The notes beneath the pieces were generated by a model, which worked only from the letters and a program-made list of their open reading frames with translations, was not told the DNA's origin and did no database searches. This document shows positions 52,266-59,904 of a stretch of DNA of 64,000 nucleotides, piece by piece (position 1 is the stretch's first letter; each line of letters starts with the position of its first letter). Both the position numbers and the translations under genes were made by a program. The stretch is from Rhodopseudomonas sp. AAP120. Its GTDB lineage: Bacteria > Pseudomonadota > Alphaproteobacteria > Rhizobiales > Xanthobacteraceae. The DNA lies in the NCBI RefSeq assembly GCF_001295845.1, contig NZ_LJIC01000046.1:1-64000 (forward strand), given 5' to 3'.

Positions 52266-53318
52266 ATGAGCACAACATTCGCCGCCGCCATTCGGGATGG
52301 GCTTGCCACCGCGCTGACGGCCGATCCCGGCGTGATCTGCTTCGGCCTCGGCACCGACGATCCCAAGGGCGTGTTCGGCACCACGCTCGATCTGCACAAG
52401 CAGTTTGGCCCCGATCGCGTATTCGACATGCCGACCTCGGAAGCAGCGATGACCGGCTTTGCGATCGGCGCCGCGCTGAACGGGATGCGGCCGGTGCTGA
52501 CGCATCAGCGGCTCGACTTCGCGCTGCTGTCGCTCGATCAGCTCGTCAACAACGCCGCGAAGTGGCGCTTCATGTTCGGCGGCAAGCGCGGCGTGCCGAT
52601 CACCATCCGGATGATCATCGGCCGCGGCTGGGGCCAGGGCCCGACGCATTCGCAGAGCCTGCAATCCTGGTTCGCGCATATCCCTGGGCTGAAGGTCGTG
52701 ATGCCGACCACGGCCACGGATGCCAAGACGTTGCTGCTCGGTTCGATCTTCGACGACGATCCGGTGATCTTCCTCGAGCATCGCTGGCTGCACAACATGC
52801 AGGGCGACGTGCCGGCCGGCGACGTGCGCGAGCCGATCGGCACCGCACGCGTCGTGCGCAGCGGCGACGCGCTGACGATCGTGGCGATGAGCTACATGAC
52901 GGTCGAGGCGCTGCACGCGGTCGATCATCTTGCGGCGCAGGGAATCGCGTGCGACCTGATCGACCTGCGCAGCATCCGGCCGCTCGACTGGCCGGCGGTG
53001 ATCGCTTCGGTGCAGAAGACCGGCCGGCTGCTGGCGCTCGACAGCGGGCATCTCACCGGCGGCGTCGCCGGCGAGATCGTGGCGCGGATCGCGACCGATC
53101 ACTTCGCCAGCCTGAAAGCCGCACCGCAGCGGCTCGCCGCGCCGGGTGTGCCGGAGGCAACCAGCCCGGCGCTGACCAAGAATTATCACGTTCGCGCCGA
53201 ACATATCGTGGATACCGTCGGCCGCATGCTCGGCCGCGACGTCGAGACGGCGTCGCTGATCGCCCAACGCCAATTCCCGCACGACGTGCCGGGGACGTGG
53301 TTCTCCGGGCCGTTCTGA
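52266..53318 (+). CDS. Thiamine-diphosphate dehydrogenase E1 component, beta subunit
   Basis: 350 aa. The beta-type transketolase Pyr domain shows MPTSEAAMTGFAIGAALNGMR, where E is the ThDP-activating Glu, then DQLVNNAAKWRFMFGG, GRGWGQGPTHSQS and LEHRWLHNMQ. The C-terminal domain carries DLIDLRSIRPLDWPAV and LAPG-like AAPGVPEAT. It pairs with the alpha gene, 10 bases upstream. GAGGAGGGCG precedes the ATG. Together they should transfer a two-carbon unit from a 2-oxo acid; the acceptor may be the sugar of this operon. Confidence 0.87.
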   Translation: MSTTFAAAIRDGLATALTADPGVICFGLGTDDPKGVFGTTLDLHKQFGPDRVFDMPTSEAAMTGFAIGAALNGMRPVLTHQRLDFALLSLDQLVNNAAKWRFMFGGKRGVPITIRMIIGRGWGQGPTHSQSLQSWFAHIPGLKVVMPTTATDAKTLLLGSIFDDDPVIFLEHRWLHNMQGDVPAGDVREPIGTARVVRSGDALTIVAMSYMTVEALHAVDHLAAQGIACDLIDLRSIRPLDWPAVIASVQKTGRLLALDSGHLTGGVAGEIVARIATDHFASLKAAPQRLAAPGVPEATSPALTKNYHVRAEHIVDTVGRMLGRDVETASLIAQRQFPHDVPGTWFSGPF

Positions 53319-53345
53319 GGATGCGATGATGGCACAGTCTCACCC

Positions 53346-53426
53346 CGTCATTGCGAGCGAAGCGAAGCAATCCAGCGCCGAGCACGGGGCTGTGGATTGC
53401 TTCGTCGCTGCGCTCCTCGCAATGAG
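53346..53426. repeat. Palindromic element, intergenic copy
   Basis: The ends CGTCATTGCGAG and CTCGCAATGAG are inverted complements. The inner arms (GAAGCAATCCAG, TGGATTGCTTC) also pair, giving an 81-base cruciform-like element. It lies between the E1-beta and dehydrogenase genes. A second copy is inside the nucleotidyltransferase reading frame at 56737-56820. Confidence 0.9.
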
Positions 53427-53462
53427 GGGGAGAGATCGGAGTACAAGTCCACGGAGCTTGCG

Positions 53463-54518
53463 ATGTCCGTGACCTTTCGCGCCGCCGTGCTCCGCGAGCT
53501 CAATCAGCCGCTCAGCATCGAAACCGTCGAAGCCCCCGCCCTGGCGGCCGGGCAGGTGCTGGTGAAGCTTGCTTACTCCGGCGTCTGCCACAGCCAGGTG
53601 ATGGAAGCGCGCGGCGGGCGCGGGGTCGATCGCTATCTGCCGCATATGCTCGGCCATGAAGGCTCGGGCGTCGTCGTCGAGATCGGCGAGGGGGTGACCA
53701 AGGTGCGGCCGGGCGACCGCGTCATTCTCGGCTGGATCAAGGGGCCGGGCGCCGACGCCCAGGGCATCCGCTACAAGGCCGGCAACGGCTTCATCAACGC
53801 CGGCGCAGTGACGACCTTCAACGAATACGCGGTGGTGGCGGAAAATCGCGTGACGCCGCTGCCGCCCGGCGTGCCGATGGATGTCGCGGTGCTGTTCGGC
53901 TGCGCGCTGCCGGTCGGCGCCGGCATCGTCATCAACATCGCCAAGCCGCCGCCGGGCTCGACGCTCGCGGTGTTCGGCCTCGGCGGCATCGGCCTGTCGG
54001 CGCTGATGGCCTGCAAGCTGTTCAGTTGCAAGCAACTAATCGCCGTCGATGTCGAGCCGGCCAAGTTGGAGATGGCGCGCGAGCTCGGCGCCACCGCGGT
54101 GATCGACGCCTCGCGGCACGATCCGGCCGAACAGATCCGCGCGCTGACCGGCGGCCTCGGCGTCGATTTCGCGATCGAGTCCGCAGGGCTCACCCGCGTG
54201 ATCGAGCAGGCGTTCGACGCGACGCGGCGGTTCGGCGGCCTCTGCGTGTTCGCGTCGCATCCGAAAAGCGGCGAGAAGATTGCGCTCGATCCGTTCGAGC
54301 TGATCTGCGGCAAGCGCATCCTCGGCACCTGGGGCGGCGACAGCCGGCCCGGCCACGACATCGAACTGCTCGCGGGCCTGTATCGTGACGGCAAGCTGCC
54401 GCTGGCCTCGATGTTCACGCGCCGCTACGCGCTCGCCGACATCAACACCGCTCTCGACGATCTCGAACACCGCCGCAGCGTGCGGCCGCTGATCGAAATC
54501 GATCCGACGTTAGAGTGA
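53463..54518 (+). CDS. Zinc-type alcohol/polyol dehydrogenase, structural-zinc loop missing
   Basis: 351 aa medium-chain dehydrogenase. Catalytic zinc ligands C42 (SGVCHSQ), H65 and E66 (GHEGSG), and a third Cys in LFGCALPVGAG near 148. Cofactor motif FGLGGIGLSALM with acid VDVEPAK suggests NAD. The structural zinc lobe with its four cysteines is absent; the loop reads GWIKGPGADAQGI. Such variants occur among sorbitol-type and sugar-cluster enzymes. Probably oxidises or reduces a sugar intermediate. The palindrome sits between it and E1-beta; it overlaps the next gene by 4 bases. Confidence 0.85.
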   Translation: MSVTFRAAVLRELNQPLSIETVEAPALAAGQVLVKLAYSGVCHSQVMEARGGRGVDRYLPHMLGHEGSGVVVEIGEGVTKVRPGDRVILGWIKGPGADAQGIRYKAGNGFINAGAVTTFNEYAVVAENRVTPLPPGVPMDVAVLFGCALPVGAGIVINIAKPPPGSTLAVFGLGGIGLSALMACKLFSCKQLIAVDVEPAKLEMARELGATAVIDASRHDPAEQIRALTGGLGVDFAIESAGLTRVIEQAFDATRRFGGLCVFASHPKSGEKIALDPFELICGKRILGTWGGDSRPGHDIELLAGLYRDGKLPLASMFTRRYALADINTALDDLEHRRSVRPLIEIDPTLE

Positions 54519-56005
54519 CGGCGATGCTGCACCCCGAGACCGAAACGACGCTGCAACGCATCCGGGCCGAAGCCGGGCCGGACCGCGCCATCGTGTTCGT
54601 CTCCGGCAATTTCAACATCGTGCATCCTGGTCATCTGCGCCTGCTCAAGTTCGCCGCCGAATGCGGGGACTTCCTCGTCGTCGGCGTCGCGGCCGATCCA
54701 GGCTACGACTGGATGCTGCCGAAGGATCTGCGGCTCGAAGGCGTCAACGCCATCGGCTTCGTCAATCACGCCTTCCTGCTGCATGATAAGCTTGAAGACT
54801 TCATCGCCGCGCTGAAGCCCGCCGTGGTGGTCAAGGGCAAGGAGCACGAGAACGCCGACAATCCGGAAAAGCCGGTGCTGGATGGCTACGGCGGCAAGCT
54901 GCTGTTCTCGTCGGGCGAAGTGGCGTTCTCGTCGCTGGACCTGATCCGCCGCGAATTCCGCGAGTTCAATCCGTCGTCGATCTTCAAGCCGCTGGACTAT
55001 CCACGTCGCCATCGCTTCGGCTTCGCCGATCTCAAGGCCATCCTCGGGCAGTTTCCGTCGCTGCGCGTGCTGGTGCTCGGCGATCTGATCATGGACGAGT
55101 ACATCGCCTGCGATCCGCTCGGCATGTCGCAGGAAGATCCGACTATTGTGGTCACGCCGGTGCTGCGCGAATTGTTCGTCGGCGGCGCCGGCATCGTCGC
55201 GGGTCACGCCGCCGGGATGGGTTGCAAGGTGAGTTTGCTCACCGTCGGTGGCAAGGACGCCATGGCGGATCTGGCGCGCGAGCGGCTCGCCTCCTATCAG
55301 GTCGATGCCACCATCCTCACCGACGAGAGTCGGCCGACCACCAACAAGCAGCGCTTCCGTGCCGGCAACAAAACGCTGCTGCGCGTCAGCCATCTCAAGC
55401 AGCACGACATCGACGCCGATTTGCAGGAAACCATGCTGGCGGCGGTGCGCGACAAGCTGGCTTCGACCGATCTCGTGGTGTTCTCGGACTTCAACTATGG
55501 CTGCCTGCCGACCAAGCTGGTCGAGTCGATCAGCGCACTGTGTCGCGAACGATCGATTCCGATGGTGGCCGACAGCCAGTCGTCGTCGCAGGTCGGCGAC
55601 ATCTCGCGCTTCAGGAACATGCTGCTGATCAAGCCGACCGAGCGCGAGGCGCGGCTGGCGCTGCGAGATTTCGACTCCGGTCTCGTCGTGCTGGTCGAGG
55701 CGCTGCGGCAGAAAGCGAAGGCCAAGAACGTCATCCTGACGCTGGCGGCCGAAGGTCTGCTGGTGCACGCCGCCGCCGGGCGCGGCTCGGTGCTGACCGA
55801 TCGCTTGCCGGCGTTCAACACCGCGCCGAAGGATGCAGCCGGCGCCGGCGACTCGTTCTTCGTCTGCGCGGCGCTGGCGCTCGCGGTCGGCAGCGACATC
55901 TGGCGCAGCGCCTATCTCGCCTCGATCGCCGCCGCCTGTCAGGTCGGCCGCATCGGCAACATCCCGGTCACCACCGCCGATATCATCAAGGAACTCGACG
56001 CGTGA
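54515..56005 (+). CDS. HldE-like bifunctional enzyme with swapped domain order
   Basis: 496 aa. An N-terminal nucleotidyltransferase domain (about 20-155) has GNFNIVHPGHLRLL, with the HxGH motif at 37-40. A C-terminal PfkB/ribokinase domain (about 175-490) has LGDLIMDEY, the anion-hole DAAGAGDSFF (443-446 GAGD) and substrate-site NKQRFRAGN. E. coli HldE has the same two activities, heptose-7-phosphate kinase and heptose-1-phosphate adenylyltransferase, but with the kinase first. The GTG start overlaps the upstream stop. Fits ADP-heptose synthesis or an analogous sugar, after the GmhA-like step. Confidence 0.85.
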   Translation: MTAMLHPETETTLQRIRAEAGPDRAIVFVSGNFNIVHPGHLRLLKFAAECGDFLVVGVAADPGYDWMLPKDLRLEGVNAIGFVNHAFLLHDKLEDFIAALKPAVVVKGKEHENADNPEKPVLDGYGGKLLFSSGEVAFSSLDLIRREFREFNPSSIFKPLDYPRRHRFGFADLKAILGQFPSLRVLVLGDLIMDEYIACDPLGMSQEDPTIVVTPVLRELFVGGAGIVAGHAAGMGCKVSLLTVGGKDAMADLARERLASYQVDATILTDESRPTTNKQRFRAGNKTLLRVSHLKQHDIDADLQETMLAAVRDKLASTDLVVFSDFNYGCLPTKLVESISALCRERSIPMVADSQSSSQVGDISRFRNMLLIKPTEREARLALRDFDSGLVVLVEALRQKAKAKNVILTLAAEGLLVHAAAGRGSVLTDRLPAFNTAPKDAAGAGDSFFVCAALALAVGSDIWRSAYLASIAAACQVGRIGNIPVTTADIIKELDA

Positions 56006-56928
56006 GCGCGCCAGCCAAGGCCCTGCTGGTGGCGGCGGGACTCGGTACGCGGCTGGCGCCGCTGACCGACGTGCTGCCGAAATGCCTGATGCCGATCGCC
56101 GGCCGCCCGCTGCTCGGGCTGTGGCTGGAGATGCTGAGCGACGCCGGCTTCACCGAGATCGTCGTCAATCTGCATCACCACGCCGAGCTGGTCAGCGACT
56201 ACATCCGCCGCAGCCCGTGGGCCGACCGCGTGATCCTGGCGCCGGAAGAAAAATTACTTGGCACCGCCGGCACGTTGCTGCGGCAGCGTGAGCGTTTCGC
56301 CGAAGGCCCGACGCTGTTCGCCCATGCCGACAATCTCAGCCAGTTCGATCCGCGCGCCTTCCTGGCCGCACACGCAGCGCGGCCGCAGGGTTGCGCGATG
56401 ACGATGATGAGTTTCGTTACCGACCATCCGCAAAGCTGCGGCATCCTTTCACTCGATGCGGAAGGCCGCGTGCTGGAGATGGACGAAAAGCCGCCCCATC
56501 CGAAGGGCAACCTCGCCAACGCGGCGGTGTATGTGGTCGAACCGGAAGTGATCGACTTCATCGCCGGCCTCGGCAAGGAGGTCGTCGATTTCTCCACCGA
56601 GGTGCTACCGGCCTTCATGGGCCGGATCGGCTCGTTCCACAACGGCAGCTATCACCGCGACATCGGCAATCCAGCGAGCTTGGCGCTGGCACAGCTCGAC
56701 TATCCGCTGGCGTTGTTGCAGTTCGGAACCTCCCCCCGTCATTGCGAGGAGGCGCAGCCGACGAAGCAATCCAGTGCGGTGCGCGGGACTCTGGATTGCT
56801 TCGCTTCGCTCGCAATGACGGAGAGTGACGATCCCTGGTTCGGGCTGATGAGCGATAACAACGGCGCCTTGGCTCGGGACTTTGTGCAGGCCGCGGCGAA
56901 GACCTACAGCAACATCGGAGCCCGCTAG
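56002..56928 (+). CDS. Sugar-phosphate nucleotidyltransferase with in-frame palindrome insertion
   Basis: 308 aa, GTG start overlapping the previous stop. The signature VAAGLGTRLAPLTDVLPK lies at residues 10-27, followed by KCLMPIAGRPLLG, AHADNLSQFDPRAF and FHNGSYHRDIGNPASL. This is the hexose-1-phosphate nucleotidyltransferase (RmlA/HddC) fold, so it activates a sugar as NDP-sugar. Residues 246-273 (RHCEEAQPTKQSS to LAMT) are a 28-codon insertion from the dispersed palindrome, near the C-terminus beyond the catalytic core. The last residues (DDPWFGLMSDNNGALA) follow it. Whether the enzyme works with this insert is unknown. Confidence 0.85.
   Translation: MSAPAKALLVAAGLGTRLAPLTDVLPKCLMPIAGRPLLGLWLEMLSDAGFTEIVVNLHHHAELVSDYIRRSPWADRVILAPEEKLLGTAGTLLRQRERFAEGPTLFAHADNLSQFDPRAFLAAHAARPQGCAMTMMSFVTDHPQSCGILSLDAEGRVLEMDEKPPHPKGNLANAAVYVVEPEVIDFIAGLGKEVVDFSTEVLPAFMGRIGSFHNGSYHRDIGNPASLALAQLDYPLALLQFGTSPRHCEEAQPTKQSSAVRGTLDCFASLAMTESDDPWFGLMSDNNGALARDFVQAAAKTYSNIGAR
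56737..56820. repeat. Palindromic element inserted in frame in a coding gene
   Basis: Ends CGTCATTGCGAG and CTCGCAATGACG are perfect 12-base inverted complements. The element is 84 bases, begins on a codon boundary of the host gene and adds exactly 28 codons without a stop. It is the same family as the intergenic copy at 53346-53426. Confidence 0.92.
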
Positions 56929-57735
56929 ATGCCCGGCAGCGTGATCATCGCGGCGATCTCCAGCGACATCGGCGTCCGGCTGGCTCAGCTGTATCGCGCG
57001 CAGGGCCATGAGGTGATCGGCACGTATCGGTCGAGCGACAACCTCGCCGAGCTGACGGCCGATGCCGGCATTCATCTGGTGCATTGCGACCTCGCTGACG
57101 CCGCCAGCGTGCGCGGCGCGGCGGCGGAGATCGCGGCGCTCGGCAAGCCATGGGCGCGGCTGATCAGTGCTGCCGGGCAGTTGGCGCCGATCGGCGGCTT
57201 CTTCGGTCGAGATTTCGACGACTGGGCGGCGTCGCTGTCGCTGAATTCAGTCGCGCAGATGCGGCTGCTGCATGCGCTGTATCCGCATCGCGATCAATCG
57301 TCGCCCGCGAAGGTCGCGTTCCTGGTCGGCGGCGGCATCAACGGCCCGTTCCGCAACTACTCGGCCTATTGCCTCGGCAAGGTGATGCTGGTGAAGCTGT
57401 GCGAGCTGCTCGACGACGAGTATCCCGACGTCCACGCCATCGCGGTCGGCACCGGCTGGGTCAATACCAAGATCCATCGGCAGACCGTCGAGGCCGGCGA
57501 CGACGCCGGAATCAATCTGCGCCGGACGATGGAATTTCTCGACAGCGGCCAGCAGGGCACGACGATCGAGGACATCTTTGGCTGCATCGAATGGGCATTC
57601 AAGGCCGGCCGCGCCGCCACCAGCGGCCGCAATTTCTCGGTGGTGCACGACGGCTGGCGGGGTGGCGGCGAGGCGCTGGTCGCGCGGCTGACGGCCGATC
57701 CCAACATCTACAAGCTACGCCGGCACGGCAATTGA
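56929..57735 (+). CDS. SDR family protein with atypical cofactor motif
   Basis: 268 aa, ATG immediately after the previous stop. The Rossmann start reads AAISSDIGVRLA instead of TGxxxGxG. The NAG motif is SAAG and the Tyr-Lys pair is YCLGK (Y147, K151). The C-terminus HDGWRGGGEALVARL is unusual. The missing glycines may weaken cofactor binding or indicate a different cofactor. Context places it as a reductase or epimerase partner in the sugar pathway. 28 bases before the ThDP enzyme. Confidence 0.8.
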   Translation: MPGSVIIAAISSDIGVRLAQLYRAQGHEVIGTYRSSDNLAELTADAGIHLVHCDLADAASVRGAAAEIAALGKPWARLISAAGQLAPIGGFFGRDFDDWAASLSLNSVAQMRLLHALYPHRDQSSPAKVAFLVGGGINGPFRNYSAYCLGKVMLVKLCELLDDEYPDVHAIAVGTGWVNTKIHRQTVEAGDDAGINLRRTMEFLDSGQQGTTIEDIFGCIEWAFKAGRAATSGRNFSVVHDGWRGGGEALVARLTADPNIYKLRRHGN

Positions 57736-57763
57736 GCGAAGCCGTTTGCGCCAGGAGGTTCGC

Positions 57764-59563
57764 GTGAAGCTCTCCGACTACGTCATCGATTTCCTCGCGC
57801 GGCGCGGCGTCACGCATGTGTTCGGCATCTCCGGCGGCGCCGCGGTGCATCTGTTCGATTCCGCCGCGAAGCATCCGGACGTCACGCCGATCTTCCCGCA
57901 GCACGAGCAGGCCGCGGCGATCGCGGCCGACGGCTATGCGCGCGCCACCGGCAAGCTCGGCGTCGCCATCACCACGAGCGGTCCCGGCGCCACCAATCTG
58001 CTGACCGGCGTGTGCTGCGCGTACTACGACTCAGTGCCGACGCTGATGATCACCGGGCAGGTGGCGACGCATCGGCTCAAGGGCCAGAACGACGTCCGCC
58101 AGCTCGGCTTCCAGGAAACCGACGTGCCGTCGATCTTCGCCACCGTGACGAAGTATGCGGTGCAGATCAGCGATCCGGCGACGATCCGCTATCATCTGGA
58201 GAAGGCGTACTACCTCGCCTTCGAAGGCCGGCCGGGGGCGGTGCTGATCGATCTGCCGGACGATCTACAGCGCGCCGAGATCGACCCCGACGCGCTGGCG
58301 TCGTTCGTGCCAGAGGCGCAGATCGCCACCAGCGACCTCGACGCCGAAATCGCCACGCTGCTGCCGGTGATCGCGCAGGCGAAACGGCCCGTCGTCGTGC
58401 TCGGCGGCGGGCTGTCGACGCCGCGGATCGGCGCGGCGCTCGATCAGCTGGTCGATCGGCTCGGCATGCCGGTGCTCACCACCTGGGCGGCGACCGATCT
58501 GATCGCGCACGACCATCCGCTGCGCGTCGGGCCGTTCGGCGTGTACGGGCCGCGGCTCGGCAATTTCGCGATCCAGAATGCGGACCTCGTTCTGTGCCTC
58601 GGCAGCCGGCTGTCGCAGAACGTCACCGGCGGCATCCTGCCGTCGTTCGCGCGCGAGGCGACGATCGTGATGGTCGATGCCAGTCGCGGCGAGATGGACA
58701 AGTTCGACAGCCGCGGCATCCGCATCGCCACGCGGATCGAAGCGCGGCTCGACGCCTTCGTGCCGAAGCTGCTGGGTGCGCTCGAGGCCGCGCCGCCGCG
58801 TGCCGATTGGCTGGCGAAGATCGCGCATTGGCGCGGCGCACTGCCCGATGATCGCCCGGGCCCGGCCGGCGCCAATGCCGGGCACGTCGATGCTTATGAC
58901 TTCGTCGACAAGCTCAGCGATGCCGCGCCGAGCGACGAACTGATCTATGTCGACACCGGCGGCAATCTGACCTGGACCTGCAACGGCTTCCGCATCAAGC
59001 GCGGCCAGCGGCTGATCTCGGACTGGAACAACACCGCGATGGGCTACGCGCTGCCGGCCGCGATTGGCGCCGCCGTGCAGGCCAAAGGCGGCGTGACGTG
59101 TATCATCGGCGACGGCGGGCTGATGCTGACGCTCGGCGAGCTGGCGCTGCTGGCGCGGCACCGGCTGCCGCTGCGGCTGTTCCTGTTCAACAATCACGGC
59201 CACGGCATCCAGAAGCAGACGCTGGAGACCTGGCTCGACGCCAACTACGTCGGCGTCGATGCGCCGAGCGGGCTGTCCTTCGTCGATTTCGCCAAGGTCG
59301 CCGAGGCGATGGACCTGCCGGTCGTCACCATCAGCCGCAGCGGCGACATCGCGGCGCAGCTCGCCGATGTCTATGCGCGCAAGGGGCCGGTGTTCTGCAA
59401 TGTCGAGATCAACCCGGCGCAGAAGTTGTACCCGGTGTTGAAGTTCGGCGCGCCGCTGGAGAGCCAGCTGCCGTCGATCGATGATGAACTGATCGCGCGC
59501 GAGATGATCGTCGCGCCTTACAAGGCGGCGCCGCCGAGTCAGAGCGGCGGGGCGGGGGTGTGA
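57764..59563 (+). CDS. Acetolactate-synthase-like thiamine-diphosphate enzyme
   Basis: 599 aa from a GTG with AGGAGG 7 nt upstream. The ThDP-activating Glu is E48 in FPQHEQAAAIAADGYAR, followed by TSGPGATNLLTGV, and the ThDP-Mg motif is GDGGLMLTLGELALLARH...NNHG. It has the full three-domain AHAS/pyruvate-oxidase layout, and IlvB-like catalytic chemistry. Acting alone and without a regulatory subunit, it may be a YerE-type enzyme that adds a two-carbon (acetyl) unit to a keto sugar, or a decarboxylase. Last gene of the operon; a 120-bp repeat follows. Confidence 0.87.
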   Translation: MKLSDYVIDFLARRGVTHVFGISGGAAVHLFDSAAKHPDVTPIFPQHEQAAAIAADGYARATGKLGVAITTSGPGATNLLTGVCCAYYDSVPTLMITGQVATHRLKGQNDVRQLGFQETDVPSIFATVTKYAVQISDPATIRYHLEKAYYLAFEGRPGAVLIDLPDDLQRAEIDPDALASFVPEAQIATSDLDAEIATLLPVIAQAKRPVVVLGGGLSTPRIGAALDQLVDRLGMPVLTTWAATDLIAHDHPLRVGPFGVYGPRLGNFAIQNADLVLCLGSRLSQNVTGGILPSFAREATIVMVDASRGEMDKFDSRGIRIATRIEARLDAFVPKLLGALEAAPPRADWLAKIAHWRGALPDDRPGPAGANAGHVDAYDFVDKLSDAAPSDELIYVDTGGNLTWTCNGFRIKRGQRLISDWNNTAMGYALPAAIGAAVQAKGGVTCIIGDGGLMLTLGELALLARHRLPLRLFLFNNHGHGIQKQTLETWLDANYVGVDAPSGLSFVDFAKVAEAMDLPVVTISRSGDIAAQLADVYARKGPVFCNVEINPAQKLYPVLKFGAPLESQLPSIDDELIAREMIVAPYKAAPPSQSGGAGV

Positions 59564-59614
59564 GGCGGGGGCTGCCGATCGGACACCTTCTCCAACCTTG
59601 CGGCGCTTACCACA

Positions 59615-59734
59615 CGCACTGAGTCCTCATCCTGAGGAGCTCGGCGAAGCCGGGCGTCTCGAAGGATGGCCGACGCATTCCCTGTGGCCCATGGTTCGAG
59701 ACGGCGCTACGCGCCTCCTCACCATGAGGTTGTG
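59615..59734. repeat. Dispersed ~120-bp intergenic repeat, copy 2 (inverted)
   Basis: Inverse orientation of the block at 10254-10374, with the same terminal GAGTCCTCATCCTGAGGA and ACCATGAGGTTGT. Both lie in gaps downstream of genes. Confidence 0.85.
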
Positions 59735-59794
59735 CTTGCTGTGATGTGTTACCAACCAACCTGATTCTTGACGCTGAGACCAATGGGCGTCAAA

Positions 59795-59830
59795 GACGTG
59801 GATGGCCGGGACGAGCCCGGCCATGACGAC
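59795..59830. repeat. Short palindrome GGCCGGG/CCCGGCC
   Basis: GGCCGGG, 5-base spacer, CCCGGCC. It is flanked by ATGG and CATGAC, the shape of a REP-like element. The rest of 59564-59904 shows no gene. Confidence 0.55.
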
Positions 59831-59904
59831 ATGAAAACGATTGTTCGTCGCGTCAGTTAGGAGTGTGCCGTGGCTGGCGCGCTGCTCAGGGGCTGGCGCG
59901 CTGC

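Noticed and set aside
51263-53318. Complete pyruvate/acetoin dehydrogenase complex
   Set aside because: Only E1-alpha and E1-beta are present; lipoyl E2 and E3 are absent, and context is a sugar operon.
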